Both the position numbers and the translations under genes were made by a program. Below the pieces are notes generated by a model. It searched no databases. It worked only from the letters and a program-made list of their open reading frames with translations, and was not told where the DNA came from. 64,000 bases of DNA from Ciona intestinalis (lineage: Eukaryota; Chordata; Ascidiacea; Phlebobranchia; Cionidae): assembly GCF_000224145.3 (NCBI RefSeq), contig NC_020169.2:3120957-3184956 (forward strand). The letters are read 5' to 3'. This document shows positions 48,901-60,115 of this stretch, one piece after another (within the stretch, counting starts at the first letter, position 1; each line of letters begins with the position of its first letter).

Positions 48901-51825
48901 CTGAATAATGTAAATGTACAACTTTGGGTAATAAATAGCGCACAAAAAATTCAGCAATACAGAGTAGTAACGTAGTAATGTAATACACACAGTAACTCAT
49001 AATCAGACAACAATAAAAATAAAATAAGACACATATGTAATAACAAATGTTGATGCTAACTGCGCAAGTATAAAAAGAATAAAAAGTATTTACGTTTCAT
49101 TTATAAAAAGTGTCTTGTCATTTATGCAATTAAGATTTAATGTATATTTAGATTAATGGCATAAAGAAAATCGAATAAGCCCATACCTTGACAATTGCCA
49201 GCAACTGGGCAAGCTTATCTTTCGAGCCTTCTTCTTCTTGATCAATATCTTGCCACTCACTTGCTACTTCTCCCGATATGTGTCTGAATAGTATTACAAT
49301 TTATTATTCGAAGAAAATATTTTTAACTGATGTCCTAAATTGTGACGTATCAAAACACAAAATAAATAAATCTGTTAAAAGTTATTAAACAAAGATATAA
49401 ATAAATGTAATTTATAATACTATTATGATGAAGTGTAATGAAATGTAATTTATAATACTATTATTTTTTTAACCGTCATTATAACGCAGGTTTTTGTTTT
49501 CTACCCTTGTTACCTTGTATGTAAAATGACTAATTGGGGTTAAGTATGATATTTAATGTTCTTATTAAACTGTAATCCGTTTTATAAGAATGAGGTTCTA
49601 CTGGGTGTTTACATTTATTCCTATGCAATATATACTTTAAATTCTGTAACGAATAAAATAGATAAAAACGGTATAATTTCAAGAAACGCACCTAACATAT
49701 TCATGTCCCCATGATCCAATATCTTCCTGTGAACCAAGCAATCTGTATTTTAGACATTCACGTTCATCTGAGATCGTCATTCCAAGCACTGATACAATGT
49801 CGGCGCAGAATTTCTGCAAAAGTTAAATTGGTCAAGACTTAATATCTATTTTTTGGGCGTTTATCGTATTATTCAGTTACTCTTGGTAAATGGGTGATGT
49901 TTTTAAAAAATCTGTTAAAAATCACAAAAGAGGTACGAAAAGACCCTTTTTTCTAACAAAAATAATTTTCATATAAAAAAGTTATACATANNNNNNNNNN
50001 NNNNNNNNNNNNNNNNNNNNNNNNNNNNNNNNNNNNNNNNTTTAGGCAATCAAGATTTAATGTATATTTAGAATAATGGCATAAAGAAAAACGAATAAGC
50101 CCATACCTTGACAATTGCCAGCAACTGGGCAAGCTTATTTTGTGAGCCTTCTTCTTCGTGATCAATATCTTGCCACTCACGGGCTACTTCTCCCGATATG
50201 TGTCTGAATAGTATTACAATGTATTATTCGAAGAAAATATGTTTTGTAACTGATGTCCTAAATTGTGACGTATCAAAACACGGAAGTAAATAAATCTGGT
50301 TAAAAGTTATTAAACAAAGATATAAATAAATGTAAGTTATAATACTATTATGATGAAGCAACAACCGTCATTATAACGCAGGTTTTTGCTTTCTACCTTT
50401 GTTACCGTGGTATGTAAAATGACTAATTGGGGTTAAGTATGATATTTAATGTTCTTATTAAACTGTAATCCGTTTTATAAGAATGAGGTTCTACTGGGTG
50501 TTTACATTTATTCCTATGCAATATATACTTTAAATTCTGTAACGAATAAAATAGATAAAAACGGTATAATTTCAAGAAACGCACCTAACATATTCATGTC
50601 CCCATGATCCAATATCTTCCTGTGAACCAAGCAATCTGTATTTTAGACATTCACGTTCATCTGAGATCGTCATTCCAAGCACTGATACAATGTCGGCGCA
50701 GAATTTCTGCAAAAGTTAAATTGGTCAAGACTTAATATCTATTTTTTGGGCGTTTATCGTATTATTCAGTTACTCTTGGTAAATGGGTGATGTTTTTAAA
50801 AAATCTGTTAAAAATCACAAAAGAGGTACGAAAAGACCCTTTTTTCTAACAAAAATAATTTTCATATAAAAAAGTTATACATAATATATGTAAATCCGTA
50901 TAAATATATATATATATTTTTATATATATTTGTATTAAATTAATTAATTTTATTTTGTAATAAACTAATCTGAAACCATTTACATACGAACCTTGTTTTC
51001 ACTCATTGGTATACGTTCGTATATCTCCTTAAGTGTTCCATAATGAGGCCGCAAAAACTTGAGCGGTTTAGGAACAGAAGTAATGGAAGCTGTGGAAGAT
51101 CTGATCTTGGTTCGTAGAATTTCAAGCGCTGACTTGTACAGAGTAGCGTCGCTTTCCTATTTAAAACAATTGTACATTAAAACATAGATAAAGCAAACAT
51201 GCCTGAACTAGTTCAGAATGGGAGTCTCTACTTTTGAAGATTATTTTCCAACAACTTGTTGTGCTTATTTATAAATTTTTTTGCCGGTAATGATTACCAT
51301 CCGCAAATTTTCTTTCCAATCATGGAAAATCCGCAGGGATAAATTGGGCAATTTCATTTCTGATATGGGTGTAACCTAAATTTACATTAAAAAAACTTAA
51401 AAAGGTTGTTTTCTGTCTTCAATTGTTATTCATAAATCTACAAGATTAAACATATACACGATTTTCCACCAGTAACAAATTTTAACAAACTTGGTAACAT
51501 ACAAATAACATAAGTTTTCCTAAATAACTGTACACATAGATTTACATGTGCATATATTGCATCACTTACTTTCAATCGTTCAATGCAAAGATTAAGTTCA
51601 TCCAGAAGTTGTTTGTCTTCCTCACTCTGTTACAAAAATGCATTTTTTTTTAATTAAAAAAAACACCATAAAAGTAAAATACAGTTTTTTATAGTAAGAT
51701 ACATTGCTTTAACGTAACTAAATTTCATTTACCAGCTCTGGCTCTTCTTCTTCCTTTGTCTTCTTTTCCTTTTTAGCGACATCTTCTTTCACTGATTCAG
51801 GTTTCGCTTCAGATGTTGGGGGCAT
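42984..51825 (-). CDS. PSMD2: PSMD2, 26S proteasome regulatory subunit Rpn1
   Basis: 22 minus-strand exons in phase: 51733-51825, 51570-51626, 50992-51156, 49692-49813, 49187-49283, 48764-48900, 48328-48486, 47927-48067, 47661-47725, 47195-47347, 46650-46760, 46165-46288, 46014-46101, 45472-45634, 45131-45232, 44815-44993, 44424-44555, 43921-44089, 43618-43733, 43450-43555, 43209-43373 and 42984-43117, giving 925 residues (human 908). Landmarks are [39 protein letters not shown], the proteasome/cyclosome repeats ([16 protein letters not shown]) and the C-terminus [12 protein letters not shown]. Rpn1 is the 19S base platform that binds ubiquitin-like domains and Usp14. A Lys/Ser/Glu-rich insertion (exon 16) is longer than in human. 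Extra copies of exons 4-5 lie at 50585-50706 and 50107-50203 and are treated as an assembly duplicate. The intron after exon 16 appears to be GC-AG. Confidence 0.95.
49121..50883. repeat. Duplicated 0.85-kb segment around a 50-N gap
   Basis: 49121-49990 and 50041-50883 are near-identical direct copies, both holding PSMD2 exons 4 and 5 with their introns. Copy 1 stops exactly at the N run and copy 2 starts exactly after it, which is the signature of two overlapping contig ends left unmerged. The copies differ by scattered substitutions and an indel of about 22 bp near 49440-49475, consistent with two alleles. Confidence 0.85.
49991..50040. other. Assembly gap (50 N)
   Basis: Fifty undetermined bases between two overlapping contig ends inside PSMD2. 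Confidence 0.99.
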
Positions 51826-52575
51826 TTTCCGTTTCAGTTTATTTCAAATATTCCGAACTACTTTTGAATCACAGTATCCTTGTAACATACAAAATAAACA
51901 ATGCATAAACAAATGAACGAAACAGTCGTTATACAGCGCTTATTATCTCAAATCAAAAACGAAATGTCATGTTTGAGTTTTTACTATGTCTATGTTTTTA
52001 TTCAACCGTAAAGTGATTGGCGCGGTAGAAATAACAAACATATAATATAATTGGGGAGTACGAAGGATCTAGAATATTTTATTTATAGTTTAAACTTAAA
52101 GCAATATGGTAATAACAGATATCGTTTATTGTGTGCACTTAGTAGTATTTATACTGCTTATTCAACGACCATCATGCTTTTACAAGCAAAAGTAGATAAC
52201 TGTTTAAAACAAATGTAATTCGGTATAAGTTGAACAGACATGTAAACTCGAGTGCCATAACAGTGTGCGTGTTTAAACAATCACACACACCACGACAAAC
52301 TGCACATTGTTTGAAAGCGTAGCTGATCTCCTGGTATACCCAGTTGATCCTCTATCCAGTTTCAGTTGTAAATTCCAAGGAAGTCAATAGATATCCGGTG
52401 TTCAGTCTGTTTCGTTCAGTTAGTTTTTATACCGCATGCAAGCTGTACAACAGAACAAAAGCCCATGAGTCTGGCATGCAGTAGAGCTACTAATAAACTT
52501 ATTTTGAAATTGCGTACAGGGTCTTTATTGAGCCGCAGTGGCATATAGCATATTACGGTACATGTAAACAACATA
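51826..52575. promoter_or_regulatory. Divergent intergenic region PSMD2 / AKR-A
   Basis: 750 bp shared between the PSMD2 start (minus) and the AKR-A start (plus). The AKR side (about 52270-52450) is similar to the 5' flank of AKR-B at about 56160-56320, including GCGTAGCTGAT and ATCCGGTGTTCAGTCTGTTT, so promoter or 5' UTR sequence was duplicated with the gene. Confidence 0.5.
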
Positions 52576-55043
52576 ATGTTTTTGACGAAACTGCTACTGC
52601 TCGCAGTTTATTTAACGTATGTAATCTGCGAAGAGGACCCAATTATTAATGATGCCAAAGCTGGACAACCGGCAGAGAATGAGGCAGACATAGATAATGG
52701 AGATTCTCAAAGCAAAAATATCGATACCACTGTTTACGAAGAAGACCCAATAATCAACGATAACAAAATACCAGAACCAGATGATATTGTTGGTAATGGT
52801 GGTGAGAGTGTTACCGTCGAGACGAGCCCAGACCCAGTAGACCAAAACGATGATCAAACCAAAGACGAACCTATGACAATGTCGGACGACCAAAATCCAG
52901 AAAATGGAAATAATAAAGAAATAAATGAAGATGACACCAGTAGCTCGCCTTCTGTGGATTCGAACACTTACATCATACCAAACGTAACGTTGAAATCAGG
53001 CTATAAAAGTGCGTTTGTTTTAACATCGATTATTTTATTTGATCTGCGCAATTGTAAAGCATTATGTAGTGGGGTGGGGAAAGATGGGACACCTTTTCAT
53101 CCTAATTTCTTGTTCCATTTGGTAGTAAACGAAGAACATTTAAAATGTTATAAAACCGTAACCTTTTCCATATAGACTCTTGATAATTGTTTAATACACG
53201 ATCAAAATATTTAAATATTATGTACTAAAGCTGTCCCATTCTACCCCCACAGTACTACAGATTTTATTTGTGTAAACCCAATATATTTTGTATATATCAC
53301 GTCATATACCTATTTATATACCACGTGTTTGAAAACATATGCATTTTTTCAGTGCCTTTGTTGGGACTGGGGGCGTACAGACTCGGGAAGGCCACCTACA
53401 GAATCACTAAAGAGGCTCTGGAAATCGGCTACCGGTAAGTCTTAAATTCTCTCCTTAAAAGACACATCTCATGCATATATAAATAAATACAGATTGATTG
53501 ATACAGCGAAGAATTACGAAGCGACGAGGAGGGAATCTTCAGAAGTTGCCATTGGTAAAGCAATCGCGGCCAGCGGGGTGCCAAGATCTGAAATTTTCAT
53601 TACTACAAAAATAATGCCCGAGTAAGAACGTGTATTTTAATTACATGCATTAGCATTAATATTACTTGGACGCGAATAACATATGCGTAACGCCATTGAT
53701 TTTAAATCTACAGTTACTTCCGGATGAAGGAAATGCGAAAAGCGGTGAAGGAAAGCTTAAAGAATTTGCAGACTGACTATTTGGATTTGCTTTTAGTGCA
53801 TTATCCGGACTGCGCAGGGGATCCCTACTGTCGCGCTACTGGTAAGGGCGTGGGGTCATATATCAACTACTTCCTGCGGATTGTCTCTTAGCGCGCAAGC
53901 TAATATTTAGTTATATAGTAGGGTGGGGGAAGATGAAACAGTTTTGGCACATAATATCCTAATATCCTTTTATTTCGTTTTTGAATAATATGATCTTCGC
54001 TATCGCTTTCAAGAAGATACAAAAATATGTTATTATTTGGTATACTGTGCTGGGATGCTTTGTTACTGTTACAATGTAACCCTTGTATTTAAAACGTTAT
54101 TTCCCGCAAGTGTTTCATGAATTATTTCGTGGTAGGTACTTTGCTGGAAGGATGGAACAACATGGGTGTTTTGGTTGATGAGGGATTGGTTCGCGATATT
54201 GGTGTGAGCAACGCATTTATCGAAGAGATTGAGAAGCTGTGGATGGAAGGAGAGAAACAAGTGTCAGTGTTGCAGAATTGGTTTGATCCTTACTACCAAG
54301 ATCTCAGTACTAGGGGCATTGCAGCTAAAAATGGAATGGTATTTACAGGATACAGCACACTAGGTATAATCATACATTTTTTGTTGTGCGTCAGAATATT
54401 ATTGGTGTTTTGATGCATTGATATATGTAATAAGATACCAACTTCATTTTGATAGGAGCTGGGTGGATTGACGATGGAATGAAGAAAAACCCAGTGTTAG
54501 CCGATAGCACAATTAAACAAATAGCGGATCGGAGAAATTGCGCTCCAAGTGATGTAATTTTAAAATGGGCAGTGACGCGGGGTGTCGCTGTTATTCCTGG
54601 AACAACAAGTTCTAAGCACCTGCACATGAATTATAACAGGTGAACAAGTTTAAAACAATGAAAATATATATTTGATAGCCTTGTGGAGAGATATAGTACT
54701 GTAGGGGACGTTGGGACATCTTTAGCACATAATATCCAAACATCCTGGTCGTGTTAGAAACGGTCTGTGAGAGTCGCTAGGATACGGTTTTACAATTCTT
54801 TGAATTTTTTTGTTTACCACCAAATGGGACGAGAAAATAGAATGATAAGGTGCCCCAGCATCCAATCTCTCTTTACTATATATTCAAACAACAAATATAT
54901 TTTCTTTCAGTTTAAAAGTTGAATTAACGGAGGAGGATTTAATGCTCATGGACGGTTTGAACAACAAGTTAAAACCTTTGATTGATTACGGGAGCCAGCA
55001 GGAAGTCCAGGAGGAGGTTTCTTGGGAGTTGGTAATCTTGTAA
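52576..55043 (+). CDS. Secretory-pathway aldo-keto reductase, copy A
   Basis: Exons 52576-53008, 53353-53434, 53493-53621, 53714-53841, 54136-54363, 54456-54639 and 54911-55043 join in phase to 438 residues. A signal peptide ([18 protein letters not shown]) and about 125 acidic, low-complexity residues, with EEDPIIND twice, precede the AKR barrel that begins at MPLLGLGAY (about 145). The catalytic tetrad is present: D175 and Y180 (LIDTAKNY), K211 (ITTKI) and H244 (LLVHYP). [18 protein letters not shown] and GYSTLG are family landmarks. The cofactor loop usually reading IPKS is IPGTTSS, so NADPH preference may differ. The last 20 or so codons read in a different frame from that suggested by copy B: an open alternative frame continues to ...SGIVGGEL, ending near 55132. 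Substrate unknown. Introns 1, 4 and 6 contain MITEs. Confidence 0.9.
53066..53267 (+). mobile_element. MITE copy in AKR-A intron 1
   Basis: TAGTGGGGTGGGGAAAGATG at the left, CTACCCCCACAGTACTA at the right. Near-complete. Confidence 0.8.
53916..54062 (-). mobile_element. Degenerate MITE copy in AKR-A intron 4
   Basis: The left end ATAGTAGGGTGGGGGAAGATG is clear; the right half is decayed or replaced, so the end is approximate. Confidence 0.55.
54694..54880 (-). mobile_element. MITE copy in AKR-A intron 6
   Basis: TAGTACTGTAGGGGACGTTGG to CCAATCTCTCTTTACTATA, with GTGTTAGAAACGGT and GAATTTTTTTGTTTACCACC interior blocks. Confidence 0.7.
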
Positions 55044-55303
55044 GCGGTTTGGTAAACTTCGGTAAATCGTTGGTTGGTAAACTTGGCTTTGGAGGATCGA
55101 GTACATCTGGAATAGTTGGCGGCGAATTGTGATAAAGTTTTTACGTCTGATGTGCGGAAAGAACATTCCCACTGTTGCATTTTTACCCGTGAAATTACTG
55201 TAATAGTCTCTGCAAATATAAAGCGTATTTTCGTTGTTTCGTTCCATGTACTTGCTTATGAGTTACCACATGTGGTAATGTGGTTTGGAGAGAAGAGATA
55301 AGA

Positions 55304-55309
55304 AATAAA
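55304..55309 (+). terminator. AKR-A poly(A) signal
   Basis: AATAAA about 260 nt after the annotated stop codon and about 170 nt after the end of the alternative C-terminal frame. Confidence 0.5.
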
Positions 55310-55356
55310 TTCCAATTAAATATTTCATTCGAAAAATGTGTGTGTCTTGTTTTTTA

Positions 55357-55562
55357 CTATTGTGGGCGTAAGATAGAACACCTGTGGGGTAAAATGAAAT
55401 ATCTTTTTTTTTATATCTAAATATCCTGATCGTGTTTTAAACAATTAACAACGGTATATAGAAGTCGTTAATGTACGGTTTAATAATTCTTTGGGTATTC
55501 TCTGCTTAAAAATGGGACGAGAAAACAGAATGAAAAGTTGTCCCATCTTTCCCCACCCTTAT
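55357..55562 (-). mobile_element. MITE copy between AKR genes
   Basis: TACTATTGTGGGCGTAAGAT to TCCCATCTTTCCCCACCCTTA; the CACCTGTGGGGTAAAATG segment is a partial internal repeat of the end. Confidence 0.75.
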
Positions 55563-55799
55563 AAGTGTCGTGGCTCAACTGAGTAATATACAAACCAACC
55601 CGAAGTGTTTGTCAAATTTGCCAATCATCTTCCATTGCCCTATAGTAGTAATAAGGTTAATATTATTGGTAAAAACTCTAAGCTACACGCTTGTAAGGAG
55701 AGCTTCTTTTCCGTTTTAAGATTAATGATAAAAATAGTAGTGCAGTTTTAAATCTAAACATTTCTTTAAAAAATAAAAATATAGGACCGGATATAAGTT

Positions 55800-56050
55800 A
55801 GGGGATATATGAGAATATAGAGTTTATATAGATGTCCACCATGTGTCCAACAATTGTTTGACGAAAACGAATCTGTATGGCCACTACGTGCCCAATTAAT
55901 TTGCATATTGTGCTCAATTAACTTGCACATGTTCATTTAATTTGCACAAGGTTGTTGGAGATGAGGATACAGAGTATATATAGATGTCCATCATGTGTCC
56001 AACAACTGTTTGACGAAAATGAATCTGTTTACGTGCCCAATTAATTTTCT
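55800..56050. repeat. Diverged ~150-bp direct repeat
   Basis: GTTTATATAGATGTCCACCATG...TTTGACGAAAACGAATCTGT (about 55825-55880) recurs at about 55973-56030, each followed by ACGTGCCCAATTAATTT. Non-coding. Confidence 0.65.
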
Positions 56051-56444
56051 TTGTCATCGGCGATATTACTTAACGATAGACAAATTTATATCTGCTTTAA
56101 AACCAATGTAATTCGATTATAGACATATATTTATTGTAGTATTGTAATAACGTGTGTGAATAAACAATAACACAAATCACGACAAAATGCAATGGTTGTA
56201 ACTTATAAGCGTAGCTGATTTCTAAGTACATCCCGTTTTATCCTCCATCCATTTTAAATGTTTCAAGAAAGTTCCAATGTATCCGGTGTTCAGTCTGTTT
56301 TGTTCAGGGAGTTATACGCGTTTAATGCAATGGAATAAAGAAGTAATAGAGTTTATTGCAGTAGAGTTGCCATTGGAACTTAGTTTTGAATTGTGTACAG
56401 AGTGTTGGGCACAGTTGTATATTTCGGTATATTTAGACGGCGTT

Positions 56445-58549
56445 ATGTTATTCCCGAAACTGCTACTGTTATTGGTGGTTTATTTAACGCAAGTTATCTG
56501 CGAAGAAAGCCCTATTGCCAACGATGCTAATGCAAACTTCGACACCAACGTTTACGAGAAAAGCTCGATTATCAACGGTAAACCAGACGATGTTATTGGA
56601 GGGGGTGATGGCTCTGATGAGAGTAAAAAAAGAAATGAAGATGACGCCATCAGCTCAAACGTTTACACCATTCCGACTGTTACCTTGAAATCGGGCCATA
56701 AAAGTGAGTGTTTTACCATCATATGTTTTATTGATCTGCACAGCTTAACACCAATTAGGCAATATACAATTTCGTTTTTTAAGTCCGTTAGATGAGAAAA
56801 CCTATTTATGTTTTAGTGCCTTTGTTGGGATTGGGAAGTGACAAACTCGAAGGGGGAACAGTCAAGCTCGTTAAAGAAGCGCTTGAAATGGGCTACAGGT
56901 AAGTCTAAGATCTCCGTCCGCCTTGGATTTATTGGTTAGCACTAACGGAGCACACTTCACGCATGTAGATTGATTGACACAGCGAAGAATTACGAAGCAA
57001 CTTGGACGGAATCGTCAGAGGTTGCAATTGCCAAAGGGATTGCAGCCAGCGGAGTACCGAGATCTGAAATTTTTCTTACTACAAAAATAATGCCTGAGTG
57101 AGAATTTACGCTTTTATTACATGCATTACCATAACTTGAAGGCGAAAATGTATGTAATGTCATTAATAAATCCACAGTTTCTTCGGGATAAAAGAAATGC
57201 GCAAAGCGGTGAAGGAATGCCTAACAGATTTAAGAACCGACTATTTAGATTTGCTTCTATTACACCATCCTTCTTGCGAAGAAGACGACACAGACTGTAG
57301 TGCAACTGGTAAGGAAGTGCGTCTATCAACTACTTCCTGTAAAGCAAGTGGAATGTCCTTTAGCACGCAAAACAATATTGCGTTACATAGTAGGGAGGGG
57401 TAAGATGGAACACCACGTATTTAGTCTCTTTTCCCGTACCATTCAATAGGAAACAAAGAATATTTACATATATTTATAGATATATGACCGTATAGCCCTG
57501 CGACTCCAAAAGAGCGTTTTTAAGTGTTTTAAACACGTCCATGAAATGATAGATTAGGTGATAACGGTGTTCCATCTTACAAACCCTACAGCACTATATA
57601 TTGTTTTAAATTTAAAGATTGTGGTAAATGTTTTATGATTTTCGTGGCAGGTACTTTGTTGGAAGGCTGGAAAAACATGGCGGCGATGGTGAATGAGGGA
57701 ATGGTTCGCGATATTGGTGTCAGCAACGTTTTTTCACAACAGTTAAAAAACCTATCGATGGAAGGAGAGAAACCAATTTCAGTTTTACAGAACTGGTTTG
57801 ATCCTTTTCACCAAGATCGCCGTACAAGAGCAGTCGCGGCTAAAAACGGAATCGCATATACAGGATACAGCACACTAGGTATCATACGATTTTTTTGATG
57901 TCTTTCCGACACTATCATACGTCGTCGACTGCAGTGGTATTTGTTGCTGCAATAAATAAAATTTTTTACATTAAATTTGATTTTTATTTTTAAAGGAGTT
58001 GTGTGGACGGACGAAGGAGTGAAAGAAAATCCAGTCTTTATCGACAGCACAATAAAACAAATAGCAGATCGGCGAAATTGCGCTCCAAGTGATGTAGTTT
58101 TGAAATGGGCAGTGACGCGTGGTGTCGCTGTTATTCCTGGATCGACGAATTCCACTCACCTACGCATGAACTATAACAGGTGGGGTGAACAAACTTGCTG
58201 AAAGTGTGGGGTGGGGAATATTTCATATAGTAGAGTGCCGAAGGATGGGATACCTTTTCATTCCGTTTTCTCGTTCCATTCGGTAGTAAACAATGAACGT
58301 TCTAAGAATTATAAAACGGCATCCTTACGACTCCCATAGACCATTGTTAATTGTTTAAAACACGATCAGGATATTTGGATATTATGTGCGTAAGGATTCC
58401 CGTCTTTTTCCACCCTACTATACAATAACTTACTGTCTTTCAGTTTGAAAGTAAAATTAACGGAGGAGGATTTGATCCTCATGGATGGTTTGAACAACAA
58501 GCTGACACATGACTACGGTTCATCTGGAATAGGAGGCGGCGAACTGTAA
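56445..58549 (+). CDS. Secretory-pathway aldo-keto reductase, copy B
   Basis: Exons 56445-56703, 56817-56898, 56969-57097, 57178-57308, 57651-57878, 57996-58179 and 58444-58549, total 372 residues. ATG 56445 was chosen over the in-frame upstream ATG at 56277 because it aligns with the copy A start and exposes the signal peptide MLFPKLLLLLVVYLTQVIC. The acidic extension is shorter (about 65 residues). The tetrad is D117, Y122, K153 and H186 (LLLHHP). The same seven-exon structure and phases as copy A, and high similarity through the barrel, show a tandem gene duplication. It ends GIGGGEL. The cofactor loop reads IPGSTNS instead of IPKS. Function is unknown beyond NAD(P)H-dependent carbonyl reduction inferred from the family. 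Confidence 0.9.
57388..57597 (+). mobile_element. MITE copy in AKR-B intron 4
   Basis: TAGTAGGGAGGGGTAAGATGG to CCATCTTACAAACCCTACAG. It occupies the same intron as the degenerate copy in AKR-A, but in the opposite orientation, so the two are separate insertions. Confidence 0.75.
58229..58422 (+). mobile_element. MITE copy in AKR-B intron 6
   Basis: AGTAGAGTGCCGAAGGATGGG to CCGTCTTTTTCCACCCTACTA, with all interior blocks. Intron 6 of copy A also has one, in the opposite orientation. Confidence 0.8.
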
Positions 58550-58881
58550 TGTATCATTCTACGTCTGCTGTGCAAAAAAGAGGGTTTTTAATGGTGCATT
58601 TTATCTTTGAAAGAACAGTATATAGTACATATGTGCAAATATAAAGAGATTTTCACTTCCGTTTTTCTTTAATTTTCTTGTTGTAACTTTGTTCTTTATT
58701 TATGGAGACGGGGTAAACATTTCACTCCAGTCTATAAGTTTTTTGTCTTCGTACACCGTACCAGTAAACTAATACAGGCAACAGTTTATAAATTTAACCC
58801 AATACTAGTGGCAATAGGAACCCATACACACTTATCACATAAGAGCCTCGTCGTTTTAACTATGCGTGATCTAATTTATAC

Positions 58882-59074
58882 AGTAGTGTGGGGGAAGATG
58901 GGACACCTTTAGCACATAATATTCAAATATCCTGATTGTGTTTTAAATAATTAACAGCGATGTATAGGAGTCGTGAGGATACGGTTTTATATTTCTTTGA
59001 ATGTTCTTTGTTTATTAACTAATCGGACAAGAAAATAGAATTGAAAAGGTGTTTCATCCTCTCCAACCCTATTA
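58882..59074 (-). mobile_element. MITE copy
   Basis: AGTAGTGTGGGGGAAGATGG to CATCCTCTCCAACCCTATTA, near full length. Confidence 0.8.
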
Positions 59075-59561
59075 TATAGTAAGTGTATTAGGATGCGGTA
59101 AGTTAATACCATCTTCACACTATCACACAACGATGATGATAACAGATACAGACGGTGGATTTTTGTAGAAAATTTACAAGTAAGTTTCTTACGTTTTAAG
59201 AAGGGGCACTTTGTGAGCTTATAGCTGATATACTGCAACAATGAGACCATAACTAATGGTCTACTATTGTCCCGTTTACTTTAGTTTTATACACAAACTC
59301 AGCACGAGGCGACAGATTTGTCCGCACTTCACATAACAATGTAAGCTTATCAATATTTAACATGAGAGGATTTAAATAAGCCCACAGCAATTCTAACAAG
59401 ATTGAGCGCAGATAAGCATGTAGAAAATACACAGTCTGTTGTTGCAATCCTACTCAATTACAAATGCTTCAGTTAAAAACTTTTTTATTTTTAGCGTAAA
59501 TACTGGTAACAACACAAATTACTGACCGCGTTAATCGTAAGTTAATATTACTTCAACTGTG

Positions 59562-59570
59562 TATATATAA
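59562..59570 (+). promoter_or_regulatory. TATA-like element upstream of LDLa gene
   Basis: TATATATAA followed about 30 bp later by a pyrimidine-rich CATCAATCTCTATCTCTTCC. Plausible as a core promoter, but it lies 546 bp before the ATG, so a 5' UTR intron or long leader would be needed. Confidence 0.25.
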
Positions 59571-60115
59571 GACACTAGGCGCCGCCAAGGCATCAATCTC
59601 TATCTCTTCCGTTTGTTGTTTAGCACTCGCTATATTTCAAAGTATTATCCATGGGCGCATGAACAAAAGTTTTGTAAAGTTAACACTAAGCACGTATTAG
59701 TGTTAAAAGTTAATCAGAGCTAACTGAAAGTAGAGAAAGTTAATGTATGGTTTTATCTCAACATATTATTTCGAACTTGACCTAGGTGAGGAAGTAAACA
59801 GTTTGTCATTTAAATTTCCTATGCAATGCGTAAGGCGGGCAGTACAAGTTTAATTGTTGTACTGTGTAAAGTATAATAGTTGGAAAGGCGTCTACTTTCG
59901 CAAGGGAATATAGCATGGTCGATTACCTTTTTCGCTGCTTCCGCAAACCATATGGTAAGTAGCAGCTGTCTATCAAGGCAGACTCATACTTTCACTCTGC
60001 GGCAAGTAAAATTGCATCAGGGGAACTAGCGTCGTTAATGCTGTTTTAATCTAGAATTGTAAGGTTTTTAAAGGTCCGTTTGAAAGTCAACTGCATAAAC
60101 ACCTAACTGGAAATC

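Larger units (their letters stand above)
58550..60115. other. Intergenic region AKR-B / LDLa gene
   Basis: Contains a MITE (58882-59074) and a TATA-like site (59562-59570). A short splice-competent ATG block (59914-59954, MVDYLFRCFRKPYG then GTAAGT) may be an alternative first exon or 5' UTR of the LDLa gene, but it has no signal peptide. Nothing else recognised. Confidence 0.45.

Noticed and set aside
50107-50706. True in-frame duplication of PSMD2 exons 4-5
   Set aside because: The copies meet exactly at an N gap with their introns included and include allele-like indels; unmerged overlapping contigs explain it more simply.
56277-56444. Upstream in-frame ATG of AKR-B as the start codon
   Set aside because: It would bury the signal peptide 56 residues inside, and copy A has no equivalent; ATG 56445 aligns with the copy A start.
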